In this document: positions 17,782 to 25,517 of the stretch, piece after piece
How the letters are laid out: each line of letters starts with the position of its first letter
How positions within the stretch are numbered: the stretch's first letter is position 1
DNA from: Ketogulonicigenium vulgare WSH-001
Lineage (GTDB): Bacteria > Pseudomonadota > Alphaproteobacteria > Rhodobacterales > Rhodobacteraceae
Reading direction: 5' to 3'
Assembly: GCF_000223375.1 (NCBI RefSeq)
Contig: NC_017384.1
Span: forward strand, 1,182,097 to 1,246,096
Length of the DNA stretch: 64,000 nt
Made by a program: the position numbers and the translations under genes
Notes under the pieces: generated by a model
Databases searched by the model: none
What the model saw: only the letters and a program-made list of their open reading frames with translations
What the model was told of the DNA's origin: nothing

Positions 17782-19241
17782 TGCAGACCTGTGCCGTCAG
17801 CCCCCACCCGATTGCCACGGCGATCGGCAATGATCTACTGGAACGCGGTGCATCTGCCGCCGAGGCTGCGGTTGCGATCGGGGCCTATCTGTCCGTCGCC
17901 ATGCCCCATTTTTGCGGCATTGGCGGCGATGCGGTTTGGCTGGTGTCGGACGGCGCGGGCCATGTGCAGGCGATCAACGGCATCGGGCAAGCCTTTGATT
18001 TCACGTCTGGCGTCACACAGATCTCGACACGCGGGCCGCAGTCGATCCTGACCACCGCGGCGGCCACCGCGACCTGGGATGCTGCTTTGCAAATCTTTGG
18101 CGTGACGCCCGACCTTGGGATGCTGCTTGGCCCGGCGCAGCAAGCGGCGCGCGATGGCATTCGGGTGACGCCCTCGCAGGATTTCTGGCGCGGGATGCGT
18201 GCGGATGAGATGCAGGACTGGCCCGGCTTTACGCCCTATGCCGGGGCAAAAGCGGGCGATCTGCTGCTGCAGCCCGATCTGGCCACCAGTCTGCAAGCGC
18301 TGATCGACCATGGCCTGTCCAGCTTTCACACTGGCCCCCTGTCACGCCGCATTCTGGATGATCTGCAAAGCCTGGGCGTCGCCGCCACCGCCGACGACCT
18401 TGCCACCACCCGCGCGGCGGTCGAGGCACCGCTATCACTGCCCTATCGCGGCGCCCAGCTTTATGCGCCGCCGCCGCCGACACAGGGCGTGACGACGCTG
18501 CAAATTATGGGGATCTTGGAGCGCCTGAAGACCCCAGCAACCTATCACCTGATGGTCGAAGCGGTAAAATGCGCCTTTCTTGATCGCCCCGCGCTGGATG
18601 ATCAGGCGCAGGTGGCGGATTGGCTGTCGGAGGCCCATCTGACGCGCCTTGCCGCCAACATCGACCCTGTGCGCGCCATGCCTTGGCCGCATGAATGGAA
18701 CAGCGCCGATACTGTCTATTTCGCCGCGCGCGACGCGCAGGGCGGTTGCGTATCCGCGCTGCAAAGCACCTATTTCGATTGGGGCAGCGGCTGCGTTTTG
18801 CCGCAAACGGGGATGATCTGGCACAATCGCGGCGCGGGATTCAGTTTGAACGCTGGCCCCAACCGCCTTGCTCCGCGCCGCCGCCCCTTCCACACGCTGA
18901 ACCCCGGCATCGCGACACGGGACGGCAAGCCGTGGCTGCTTTACGGCACCCAAGGGGCGGACGGGCAACCGCAAACGCTCGCAGTGATCCTGCAGGCCGC
19001 CATTGACCAAGGCCTGCCCCCCGCGGCCGCGCTATCGGTGCCGCGTTTTCTGCTGGGTCGGACATTCTCAGACGGGCGCGATACGCTGAAACTCGAGCCG
19101 ACAGGGCAAGAGGATGCGCTGGCCGCACTGGGGCATCAGATCAGCCCGATCCCGGCGCTTAGTCAATTGGCAGGTCAGGCCGGTATGATCCGGATCGAGG
19201 CGGCGGTCACCGGCGCGCATGACCCGCGCGGGCGGGTGTGA
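17781..19241 (+). CDS. Gamma-glutamyltransferase family Ntn hydrolase
   Basis: A 486-residue GGT-like protein with no signal peptide, so cytoplasmic, unlike periplasmic GGT. The expected self-cleavage and nucleophile Thr is Thr311 in SADTVYF. The second Thr and the His of the usual TTH motif are Val and Tyr here. Downstream segments GSGC..TGMIWHNRGAGFSL and PFHTLNPG are family hallmarks. Cytoplasmic members of similar size include the oxamate amidohydrolase HpxW of ureide breakdown, so an amide hydrolase role is likelier than glutathione turnover (inference). Coupled to the amidohydrolase by a TGATG overlap. Its stop abuts that of the convergent DeoR gene with no base between. Confidence 0.85.
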   Translation: MQTCAVSPHPIATAIGNDLLERGASAAEAAVAIGAYLSVAMPHFCGIGGDAVWLVSDGAGHVQAINGIGQAFDFTSGVTQISTRGPQSILTTAAATATWDAALQIFGVTPDLGMLLGPAQQAARDGIRVTPSQDFWRGMRADEMQDWPGFTPYAGAKAGDLLLQPDLATSLQALIDHGLSSFHTGPLSRRILDDLQSLGVAATADDLATTRAAVEAPLSLPYRGAQLYAPPPPTQGVTTLQIMGILERLKTPATYHLMVEAVKCAFLDRPALDDQAQVADWLSEAHLTRLAANIDPVRAMPWPHEWNSADTVYFAARDAQGGCVSALQSTYFDWGSGCVLPQTGMIWHNRGAGFSLNAGPNRLAPRRRPFHTLNPGIATRDGKPWLLYGTQGADGQPQTLAVILQAAIDQGLPPAAALSVPRFLLGRTFSDGRDTLKLEPTGQEDALAALGHQISPIPALSQLAGQAGMIRIEAAVTGAHDPRGRV

Positions 19242-20069
19242 TCAATCCGCCTGCCCGACGATCCGCACATCAACGCCGGCATCCGCCAGCGCCTCGGCCA
19301 GATCGGCAGGCGGCGCGGCATCGGTGATGAGAATGGTGATATCGCTCAGATCGCAAATCCGCGTCAGCGACATGCGCTGGAATTTCGACGCATCGCACAG
19401 CACGATCCGCACGGCGGATTGCGTCACATAGACACGCTTTAACTCGCTGTCCTCAATCGAATAATCGAACAGGCCTTCGGTTGTGACACCGGAAATGCCC
19501 AGCACCGCGACGTCAAAAAACAACTGCGAAAACTGCGCAACGGCGGTCGGGCCAGTGACCGACATTTCATCATTACGGACAAGGCCGCCGGGCAAATAGA
19601 CCTCGGCCTGCGCCTGTGACAACAGCTGCGCGACGCGCAGCGAATTGGTGAACATCCGTTTGCGCGGCGATTTGTCCATCATCTGCGCCACCAGATAGAC
19701 CGAGGTCCCCACATCCAGCGCAATCGTGCGGTATTGTGTCAAAATGCGCGCGGCCTCTTGCGCGATCAGCTCTTTCGCGCTGCGATTGCGGGCAAAACGG
19801 GCCTCATATTCAGGCTCGATATCGTCAAGAAGCGAGGATGGCGCGCGGGCGCTCGGCACGGCGCCGCCGTGCACACGCTCCAGATAGCCATCCGCCTCAA
19901 GCTCGGCCAGATCGCGGCGCACGGTCATGTCCGAGACGTTGAATTCCTTGGCCAAATCCACGACCGAGACCGAACCGCCCGCATAGAGCCGTTCCAGAAT
20001 CGCGGCAAGCCGGGCCTGTCCGGGCAGTTTTTGACGCTGAGGGTTTGCTTGCCAATCATCGGGCATCAT
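19242..20069 (-). CDS. DeoR/GlpR family transcriptional regulator
   Basis: A 275-residue regulator with an N-terminal DeoR winged helix (RLAAILERL through VSDMTVRRDLAELEADGYLERVHGGAV, about 20-70) and a C-terminal DeoRC sensor domain (ALDVGTSVYLVAQMM, NSLRVAQLL, GISGVTTEGLFDYSIED, VLCDASKF) that normally binds a phosphorylated sugar. That effector type fits the FGGY kinase in the same locus. Two ATGs (20069, 20066) are possible. Its gene lies downstream of the second amidohydrolase with 99 bases between, including an interrupted palindrome that may be its own operator. It probably controls some or all of the four units at 10305-22370. Confidence 0.93.
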   Translation of the reverse strand: MMPDDWQANPQRQKLPGQARLAAILERLYAGGSVSVVDLAKEFNVSDMTVRRDLAELEADGYLERVHGGAVPSARAPSSLLDDIEPEYEARFARNRSAKELIAQEAARILTQYRTIALDVGTSVYLVAQMMDKSPRKRMFTNSLRVAQLLSQAQAEVYLPGGLVRNDEMSVTGPTAVAQFSQLFFDVAVLGISGVTTEGLFDYSIEDSELKRVYVTQSAVRIVLCDASKFQRMSLTRICDLSDITILITDAAPPADLAEALADAGVDVRIVGQAD

Positions 20070-20109
20070 ACGGCGCGGCCTTTACTGCTGGGTGCGGCAA
20101 AACGACGTG

Positions 20110-20121
20110 CGAACACGTTCG
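20110..20121. promoter_or_regulatory. Possible DeoR operator
   Basis: CGAAC-AC-GTTCG, a 5-bp inverted repeat with 2-base centre, sits 40 bases upstream of the deoR-type gene. GAAC or GTTC half-sites also recur in the divergent region before the kinase gene (15013-15075), but no second full copy was found. Confidence 0.35.
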
Positions 20122-20168
20122 TTTTTGTATGATTTTACCCACCCTCAGCGCAAGCCCGACGTTGCGGA

Positions 20169-21350
20169 TCAGCCCTGTAATTCGCCGTCTATCGCAATCA
20201 CCCGCCCGGCTTTGATCACGACCCGCGCAGGCGCGCGATCTGCCACCGCCTCGGCCACAGATGCCGCGCGCGTCAGCACGATATTTCCCGCGTTTCCAAC
20301 AGCAAGCGCAGCATCCCCTCGCCCCATGACCGCCGCAGGCACCGCGCTCACCAGATCATAGGCCAGCGCCAGATCATCATCCGCGCGCATATCCTGACGG
20401 TCGCAAAGAATGCCTGCCCGCTCGACCAGATCGCCATTGCCGAAGGGCGACCACGCGTCGCGGATATTATCATTCGCCGCAAAAACCCGCACACCGGCGG
20501 CACGCAACGCTTTGATCGGCGGCATCGGCACCGGGCCAGGGGCCGAGGTCATGATCGACACCTCTGCGCGCGCCAGTACATCGGCGAGCTGTGCAAACCG
20601 CGCAGGCTCCAGCGCGCCAAGGCTAAAGGCATGACTGACGTTCACGCGGCCTTGCAGACCCAGCGCGAGGGTGCGCAAAGCGATCTGCTCTAGTTCGAAT
20701 GCGCCCAGTTCTGCCGCATCATGCAGGTGAATATCGACGCCGATACCGTATTTTTCGGCGATACCAAAAACCACGTCCAAATGGCCAGCAACGTCGCCAT
20801 CAATACCCGCAGGATCAAGGCCGCCGACCAGATCGACACCTGCCGCAATCGCCGCATCCATCAGTGCCGCCGTGCCCGGATCGCGCAGGATGCCCGACTG
20901 CGGAAAGGCAACAGTCTGGATGTCGACCAAATGACCGTGGCTTTCGCGCAAGGCCAGCACCTGTTCGACATTGGCAAGGCCCGCTTCGGTATCAATGTCG
21001 ATATGGCTACGCACGGCAACGGTGCCAAGACTGGCAAGCCGTTCCAGCAATTTCCCGCCCCGGACACGCACCGGCAGATCAATCGTGCGGCGCAGGTGTC
21101 GCTCGGCCGCGATGCGCTCGGCCACGCTGCTGCCGGGGATATGCGGGATAAACGGCAGCCCGATCAGTGTCTTATCCAAATGAATATGCGCATCGACCAG
21201 CGCGGGCAGTGCAAGGCGCCCGCCCGCGTCAAAGCGGGGCGTGCCCTCGGGCGCGGTGACATCCGCGCCCATCGCGGCGATTTTGCCGCCCGTGATCAAA
21301 ATGGCGCTGGCCGCTGGCAGGCGCAGATTATGGATGAACAGGTCGCTCAT
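20169..21350 (-). CDS. Amidohydrolase, cytosine-deaminase-like
   Basis: A 393-residue COG0402 amidohydrolase, paralogous to the protein at 16558-17781. Metal ligands are His55/His57 (LVDAHIHLDKT), His208 (DIHLHD) and His240 (NVSHAFS). Asp294 in ANDNIRDAWSPFGNGD matches the catalytic Asp of cytosine deaminase. The residue at the Glu217 position is Asp211, a conservative change. It should be an active hydrolase or deaminase of an amino-substituted cyclic compound; the exact substrate is unknown. Its ATG overlaps the stop of the frameshifted upstream gene (ATGA), so the frameshift may also lower its translation. Confidence 0.9.
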   Translation of the reverse strand: MSDLFIHNLRLPAASAILITGGKIAAMGADVTAPEGTPRFDAGGRLALPALVDAHIHLDKTLIGLPFIPHIPGSSVAERIAAERHLRRTIDLPVRVRGGKLLERLASLGTVAVRSHIDIDTEAGLANVEQVLALRESHGHLVDIQTVAFPQSGILRDPGTAALMDAAIAAGVDLVGGLDPAGIDGDVAGHLDVVFGIAEKYGIGVDIHLHDAAELGAFELEQIALRTLALGLQGRVNVSHAFSLGALEPARFAQLADVLARAEVSIMTSAPGPVPMPPIKALRAAGVRVFAANDNIRDAWSPFGNGDLVERAGILCDRQDMRADDDLALAYDLVSAVPAAVMGRGDAALAVGNAGNIVLTRAASVAEAVADRAPARVVIKAGRVIAIDGELQG

Positions 21351-22370
21351 GTGATCAACCCCACGCGACGGGCTGCGACCACCTGATACAGCGGATCGCC
21401 CCAGATCTGCTGTTCCTGATAGGCTGAAAAGGTCAGGCTGATGTCATGCTCGTCATCCGAAGCGCAAGCGGCTGCGAAAATCGCGGGCCAGTCAGGCGCG
21501 GGGGTCTGGCGCATCACCTCTAACGCCTCGGCTGTCGGCAAGGTCGGAAAGCCGATTTTGGGGATCAGCGATGCGATGATCGCCCAAAGCACCGGATAGA
21601 GTGGCATCGGATCATCCAGATGCGGCGCGATCGTGCGCAACCAGTGGAGGCCGGTGACCGCGTGCAGCGCTGAAAAATCCATCGTCTGCGCATAAAGCGC
21701 AAGGGCCGCAGCCGCCATTTGTCGCGGCGTATCGGGCACCATATCAAGGCTGCCAGCGAGGCTAGCAAAGCCCGGCAAGCCGCAAACCGCGCGGATATTG
21801 TGCCACAGCAGGTCAACCTCGACCTGATAGCTATCCGCGCCGGGCAGCGTGTATACACCCGTGATCACATCCAGCGGATCATGCGTACGGGCGGTCGCGC
21901 TGTGATCCAGCGGCACGTGCAGATAGGTCGCGGCCCAATAGCCCAGCGCGTGGCCTATCTCTGCCGTATTGCCGCCAATGACGCCGTAAGCCATGCGCAT
22001 CAGCGGGTGAATCGCACTGCCTGCCATGCCCTGCGCCATTTCGGGCAGGTACAGGCGGATCGCGCCGTCCGGCCCAAGACGCGCGGCCTCGGCGGTGAAA
22101 AAAATCGCGCAGGTCCGCCTCGCGCGCGCGATCGCCCAGCGCACCGCGCCAGGTGTCGGCGTTTAGCGTGCCTTGCGGCGGGGCCTGCGGGGGCACGTTT
22201 TTACTGGCGACATAGGCCGCATACCAATCGGCAATCCGCGCATTTGATGCCCCCATCTGGCGCATCGCCTCGAGCACCATCGGGGCGTGGTTTGCCAAAA
22301 GATATGGAAATTCAAAGGAATCCCTCTGCGCGCGGATAAAGGCGGGCCCATGGGGCAAAAGGGCGGTCAT
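21347..22370 (-). pseudogene. Questin oxidase-like (DUF4243) gene with a frameshift
   Basis: Two minus-strand frames together encode one questin-oxidase-like/DUF4243 protein of about 340 residues. The first part starts at the ATG at 22370 (MTALLPHGPAF, then LANHAPMVLEAMRQMG) and runs to LRDFF. The second resumes at TAEAARLGPDGAI and runs to 21347. The switch occurs at a run of seven A on the plus strand (22098-22104); six would restore one frame. Family members include Baeyer-Villiger-type oxygenases of fungal polyketide pathways, but bacterial roles are unknown. The rest of the frame is undamaged, so this is either a recent mutation, phase variation or a homopolymer sequencing error. It is first in the unit with amidohydrolase and DeoR. 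Confidence 0.8.
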
Positions 22371-22523
22371 GACGTCACCTCGGATCAAACGCGTCTATCG
22401 TTCAACTGTCGATGATCGCGCAGCGCAGCGAAAGCCTGTCGTCACGCAGTCCCGCCGCTAAATCAAGCACGGGGCGTTGCCGTTTCGTCATATCTGCCGC
22501 AGGCGCCGGTGCCGCCGCACCAA

Positions 22524-22551
22524 TTGACGCCGCAAGCGCAGGATGTATGGT
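22524..22551 (+). promoter_or_regulatory. Sigma-70-type promoter of the FMN riboswitch-ribE unit
   Basis: TTGACG, a 16-base spacer, then TATGGT. The predicted start lies about 7 bases downstream, immediately before the first base of the riboswitch, which supports the call. Confidence 0.65.
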
Positions 22552-22557
22552 GACCGT

Positions 22558-22698
22558 GTCTTCGGGGCGAGGTGCGACTCCTCACCGGCGGTAGATGCGG
22601 CGGAAACCCCGCATAAGTCCGCGAGCGCTTGCGCAAGCAAGGTCAGCAGATCTGGTCAGATGCCAGAACCGACGGTCATAGTCCGGATGAAAGAAGAC
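22558..22698 (+). ncRNA. FMN riboswitch (RFN element)
   Basis: The element is recognised by its closing P1 stem GTCTTC (22558-22563) with GAAGAC (22693-22698), the conserved start TTCGGGGCGAGGTG, the ACTCCTCACCGGCGGTA core, the variable GC-rich arm, and the 3' blocks ATGCCAGAACCGACGGTCAT and AGTCCGGATG. It binds FMN and normally lowers expression of the gene downstream. No strong T-tract terminator follows before ribE, so control is probably at translation initiation, through the region 22699-22774 and the AAGGAG at 22763-22768. Confidence 0.95.
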
Positions 22699-22774
22699 GG
22701 CTGCAACGCGCCTGCTGGCGTGCCATGGCCTATTCCCCTCGGAGCGCGCTTTAACGCCGATGAAGGAGCGTGCC

Positions 22775-22810
22775 ATGTTGAATACGTCCAAACGTCCGGG
22801 GGCATTTTAA
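22775..22810 (+). CDS. 11-codon leader ORF coupled to ribE
   Basis: An ATG with a strong ribosome-binding site (GAAGGAG, 6 bases away) opens a frame of 11 codons (MLNTSKRPGAF) whose TAA shares its last A with the ATG of ribE (TAATG). ribE itself has no separate good ribosome-binding site. The simplest reading is that ribosomes load at the leader and re-initiate on ribE, so that the riboswitch gates ribE by masking the leader site. The peptide itself probably has no function. Not verified by conservation. Confidence 0.55.
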   Translation: MLNTSKRPGAF

Positions 22811-23448
22811 TGTTTACCGGCATTGTCCAAAATACCGCCCCCGTTTTGCGCGCGACGCGCGGCAACGAGGTTCTGACATTCGCGCTGGGGATGACCCCGG
22901 CGATGATGGACGAGCTGAAAATCGGTGCGAGCGTGGCGATCGAAGGTGTCTGCCTGTCGGTCACCAGTATCGGTGCAGATTTCGCCACATTCGATGCGAT
23001 GCTGACCACGCTCGAGCGGACGAATCTGACCAAGATCGACGCGGGCATTGCGCTGAATGTCGAACGCTCGATGAAGCCTAATGACGAAAATGGCGGGCAT
23101 GTGGTTTCGGGTCACGTCTCAACCACTGCCGAGATTGTCGAGATCGAACTGGAGGGCCCCAAAGCCCGCATCAGTTTCCGCGTTGGACCCGAATGGGCCA
23201 AGTATATCTTTGTGCGCGGGTTTTTGGCGATCAACGGCTGCAGCCTGACCGTTGCGGATCAGATCGAGGATGGCGAGGATACGATCTTTACCGTTTATCT
23301 CATCCCCGAAACCATCCGCTCGACCACCTTTGCCGCCTACCGGCCCGGCGATCACCTGAATATCGAGGTCGAGCATCAGACCATGATCATGGTCGAGGTG
23401 ATGGAGCGCACTCTGACCCGCCTGCTGAAGGGCAAAGGGCTGGTCTAG
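22810..23448 (+). CDS. ribE: Riboflavin synthase (alpha subunit type)
   Basis: A 212-residue protein made of two lumazine-binding repeats (about 1-97 and 98-212). The N terminus MFTGIVQ, the segment ASVAIEGVCLSVT in repeat 1 and the matching FLAINGCSLTVAD in repeat 2, plus GGHVVSGHV and LIPETIRSTT, are all present. It dismutates two 6,7-dimethyl-8-ribityllumazine molecules into riboflavin and a pyrimidinedione. It is preceded by an FMN riboswitch and a coupled leader ORF. No ribD, ribBA or ribH is adjacent, so the pathway is split. Its stop overlaps the stop of the convergent holC by four bases. Confidence 0.93.
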   Translation: MFTGIVQNTAPVLRATRGNEVLTFALGMTPAMMDELKIGASVAIEGVCLSVTSIGADFATFDAMLTTLERTNLTKIDAGIALNVERSMKPNDENGGHVVSGHVSTTAEIVEIELEGPKARISFRVGPEWAKYIFVRGFLAINGCSLTVADQIEDGEDTIFTVYLIPETIRSTTFAAYRPGDHLNIEVEHQTMIMVEVMERTLTRLLKGKGLV

Positions 23449-23903
23449 GCGCGCTCGGCCTTTTTCACCCAGCGGCCGTCCTCTTGGGCGAAATAGCTGG
23501 CGGGGACGCCCTGCCCCGTCAGCGCTTTCCATTCGCCGCGCGCATGGTCCAGCGCCTGAGGGTCGTGGCCGTCGAAAATCAGCACAACGCGTTCAAGGCT
23601 GGCACATTCAGCCGGGGTGGCCGTCGCCATATCGACGCAGATCAGACAGTCGCCGTCCGGCAGGCCGTCGCCTGTGGTCAGCAGCACCGGCTGCAGCGCA
23701 TCATGCGGCCCGCCTGCAAGACCGTGCGGCAGAAAGCCGTCATCATCGCGCCGCCACAGATCCACATCCAGCGCTGCCATCCGCGCGGGATCGGTGCCGC
23801 GCAGGATCACCCGCCAGCCGCGTTCCAGCGACCGGTTCAGCAGCACTGGCAGCGTTGCCGCCACAGGCCCGTCAAACAATTGAAAGAACTGGATTTCGGC
23901 CAA
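23445..23903 (-). CDS. holC: DNA polymerase III subunit chi
   Basis: A 152-residue HolC homologue with the family start EIQFFQLF and the segment LLNRSLERGWRVILR. Chi links the clamp loader to single-strand binding protein. The start codon is TTG, one base after the pepA stop, so translation depends on ribosomes arriving from pepA. The pepA-holC order is common in alphaproteobacteria. The C-terminal KKAERA end is normal. Overlaps the ribE stop on the opposite strand. Confidence 0.88.
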   Translation of the reverse strand: MAEIQFFQLFDGPVAATLPVLLNRSLERGWRVILRGTDPARMAALDVDLWRRDDDGFLPHGLAGGPHDALQPVLLTTGDGLPDGDCLICVDMATATPAECASLERVVLIFDGHDPQALDHARGEWKALTGQGVPASYFAQEDGRWVKKAERA

Positions 23904-23904
23904 G

Positions 23905-25380
23905 TTAATGCGTCTCGAAATGGTCGTGGATCAGGCGATTGATCAGGCCAACGCCCCAGCCCGTCGCGCCTGCAGGCGCAAGGCGCGACTGCCCCTTTAG
24001 CGATGTGACGCCCGCAATATCAACATGCGCCCAAGCTGTCCCATCGGCAACAAAGCGTGACAAGAAGCGTGCGGCGATAATGGCACCGCCTTCAACGGCG
24101 CCTTTGTTCTTTACATCCGCCACCAGCGATTTGAGCGATTCATCAAAAGCGGGGCTCATCGGCATCGGCCAGATCCCTTCGGATTCGGCGCGCCCTGCGG
24201 CGGTCATCCAAGCGGTCAGCGTCTCGTCATTGCTGAACAGCCCCGCATATTCGCTGCCCAAAGCGGCGATGATATTGCCGGTCAGGGTCGCAAAATCGAT
24301 CATATGGGTCGGCTTGAACCGTTTTTGCGCATACCACATCACATCGGCCAGCAGCAGGCGCCCCTCGGCATCGGTCGAGATGATCTCGACCGTATCCCCC
24401 TTCATCGAGGCGAATACATCGCCAGGACGATAGGCGTTGCCGGCGGGCATGTTTTCCACAAGGCCGACGACCCCCACCACATTCGCGCGCGCGCGGCGCA
24501 GGGCCAGCGTGCGCATGACGCCGCAGACAAGGCCTGCGCCGCCCATATCCATGGTCATCCGCTCCATCCCGCCGGGATTCTTCAGGCTGATGCCGCCGGT
24601 GTCGAAAATGACCCCCTTGCCAATCAGCGCAAGGGGCGGCTGCTCGGTATCGGTGGCGCCCTCCCAATGCATGATGGCGACTTTGGTCGGGCTGGTGCTG
24701 CCCTGTCCAACGGCCAGCAACAGGTTCATGCCAAGATCGCGCAGCGCGTCCTCGTCCAGAATTTCGATCTTCAGGCCGATATCGGCCATATCGGCGATCC
24801 GCTTGGCGAATTCGGTGGTGGTCAGGATGTTTGCAGGCTCGTTCACCAGATCGCGGGTAAAGAACACGCCCTCTGCCAGCGCGGCAAGGGGCGCGGCGGC
24901 GCGGGCGACAACCTCGGGGTGGCGCAGATAGAACACGACCTGGCCGCGCGGCGCGGGCGTTTTGGATTTGTGATCGCTGAACGCATAGGAACGCAGCGCC
25001 AGCGCATGGGCGACTTCCTCGACGCGGGTATGATGACCGGCAAAGATCGACAGACCGCCGGGGCCGGCATGGGCGGCCAAAGCGGCCCCAGCGGCACGCG
25101 CCTCGTCCACGCTGGGACGGGTCGGCAGGCTGACAACCAAAAGCTGCGTCGCGGTGATCCCGACAGGAAAGCCCAGCGTCAAAACGCCGCCCGGCCGCGC
25201 CGACAGCCAGGCTTCGCTTTCCAACAGCCGGGTCAGCGATTTGCGCATCGCCACATCCAGCTTGCGCAACTGCTGGTCCAACTTGCCCGCCGGATCGACA
25301 ATCAGCGCCAGATTCTGGCCCAGATTGGCCAATTCGATATTGGACGAATCACGAAAGTCGATCGGCAATGGCGTGGTCAT
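23905..25380 (-). CDS. pepA: Leucyl aminopeptidase (M17, PepA)
   Basis: A 491-residue M17 aminopeptidase that removes N-terminal residues, especially Leu, from peptides in the cytoplasm, using two metal ions. The signature NTDAEGRL appears as STDAEGRLLLADVMWYA. The metal-binding lysine segment LIGKGVIFDTGGISLKNP and the second metal segment GMERMTMDMGGA are intact. The ATG at 25380 has an AAGGAAAGG upstream. It is divergent from lptF and co-transcribed with holC. Confidence 0.95.
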   Translation of the reverse strand: MTTPLPIDFRDSSNIELANLGQNLALIVDPAGKLDQQLRKLDVAMRKSLTRLLESEAWLSARPGGVLTLGFPVGITATQLLVVSLPTRPSVDEARAAGAALAAHAGPGGLSIFAGHHTRVEEVAHALALRSYAFSDHKSKTPAPRGQVVFYLRHPEVVARAAAPLAALAEGVFFTRDLVNEPANILTTTEFAKRIADMADIGLKIEILDEDALRDLGMNLLLAVGQGSTSPTKVAIMHWEGATDTEQPPLALIGKGVIFDTGGISLKNPGGMERMTMDMGGAGLVCGVMRTLALRRARANVVGVVGLVENMPAGNAYRPGDVFASMKGDTVEIISTDAEGRLLLADVMWYAQKRFKPTHMIDFATLTGNIIAALGSEYAGLFSNDETLTAWMTAAGRAESEGIWPMPMSPAFDESLKSLVADVKNKGAVEGGAIIAARFLSRFVADGTAWAHVDIAGVTSLKGQSRLAPAGATGWGVGLINRLIHDHFETH

Positions 25381-25517
25381 CTGGGGCCTTTCCTTCGCTC
25401 GGCAGCATCTTATCGCCACAGAGGTATCGCCTTGGGCCGATAAAAACCAGATATCAGTTCAATCGCCCCCGCCGATCCGCTATCTCTGCTTCAAGGATTG
25501 CGAACAGGAGAAGGCCA

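Noticed and set aside
10305..22370. Recent horizontal transfer of the metabolic locus
   Set aside because: By eye its base and codon use match the neighbours, and no integrase, tRNA edge or direct repeat flanks it.
10305..23448. Riboflavin breakdown pathway linked to the FMN riboswitch
   Set aside because: The riboswitch only precedes ribE, and no flavin-cleaving oxygenase is recognisable. Kept as a weak idea, not a call.
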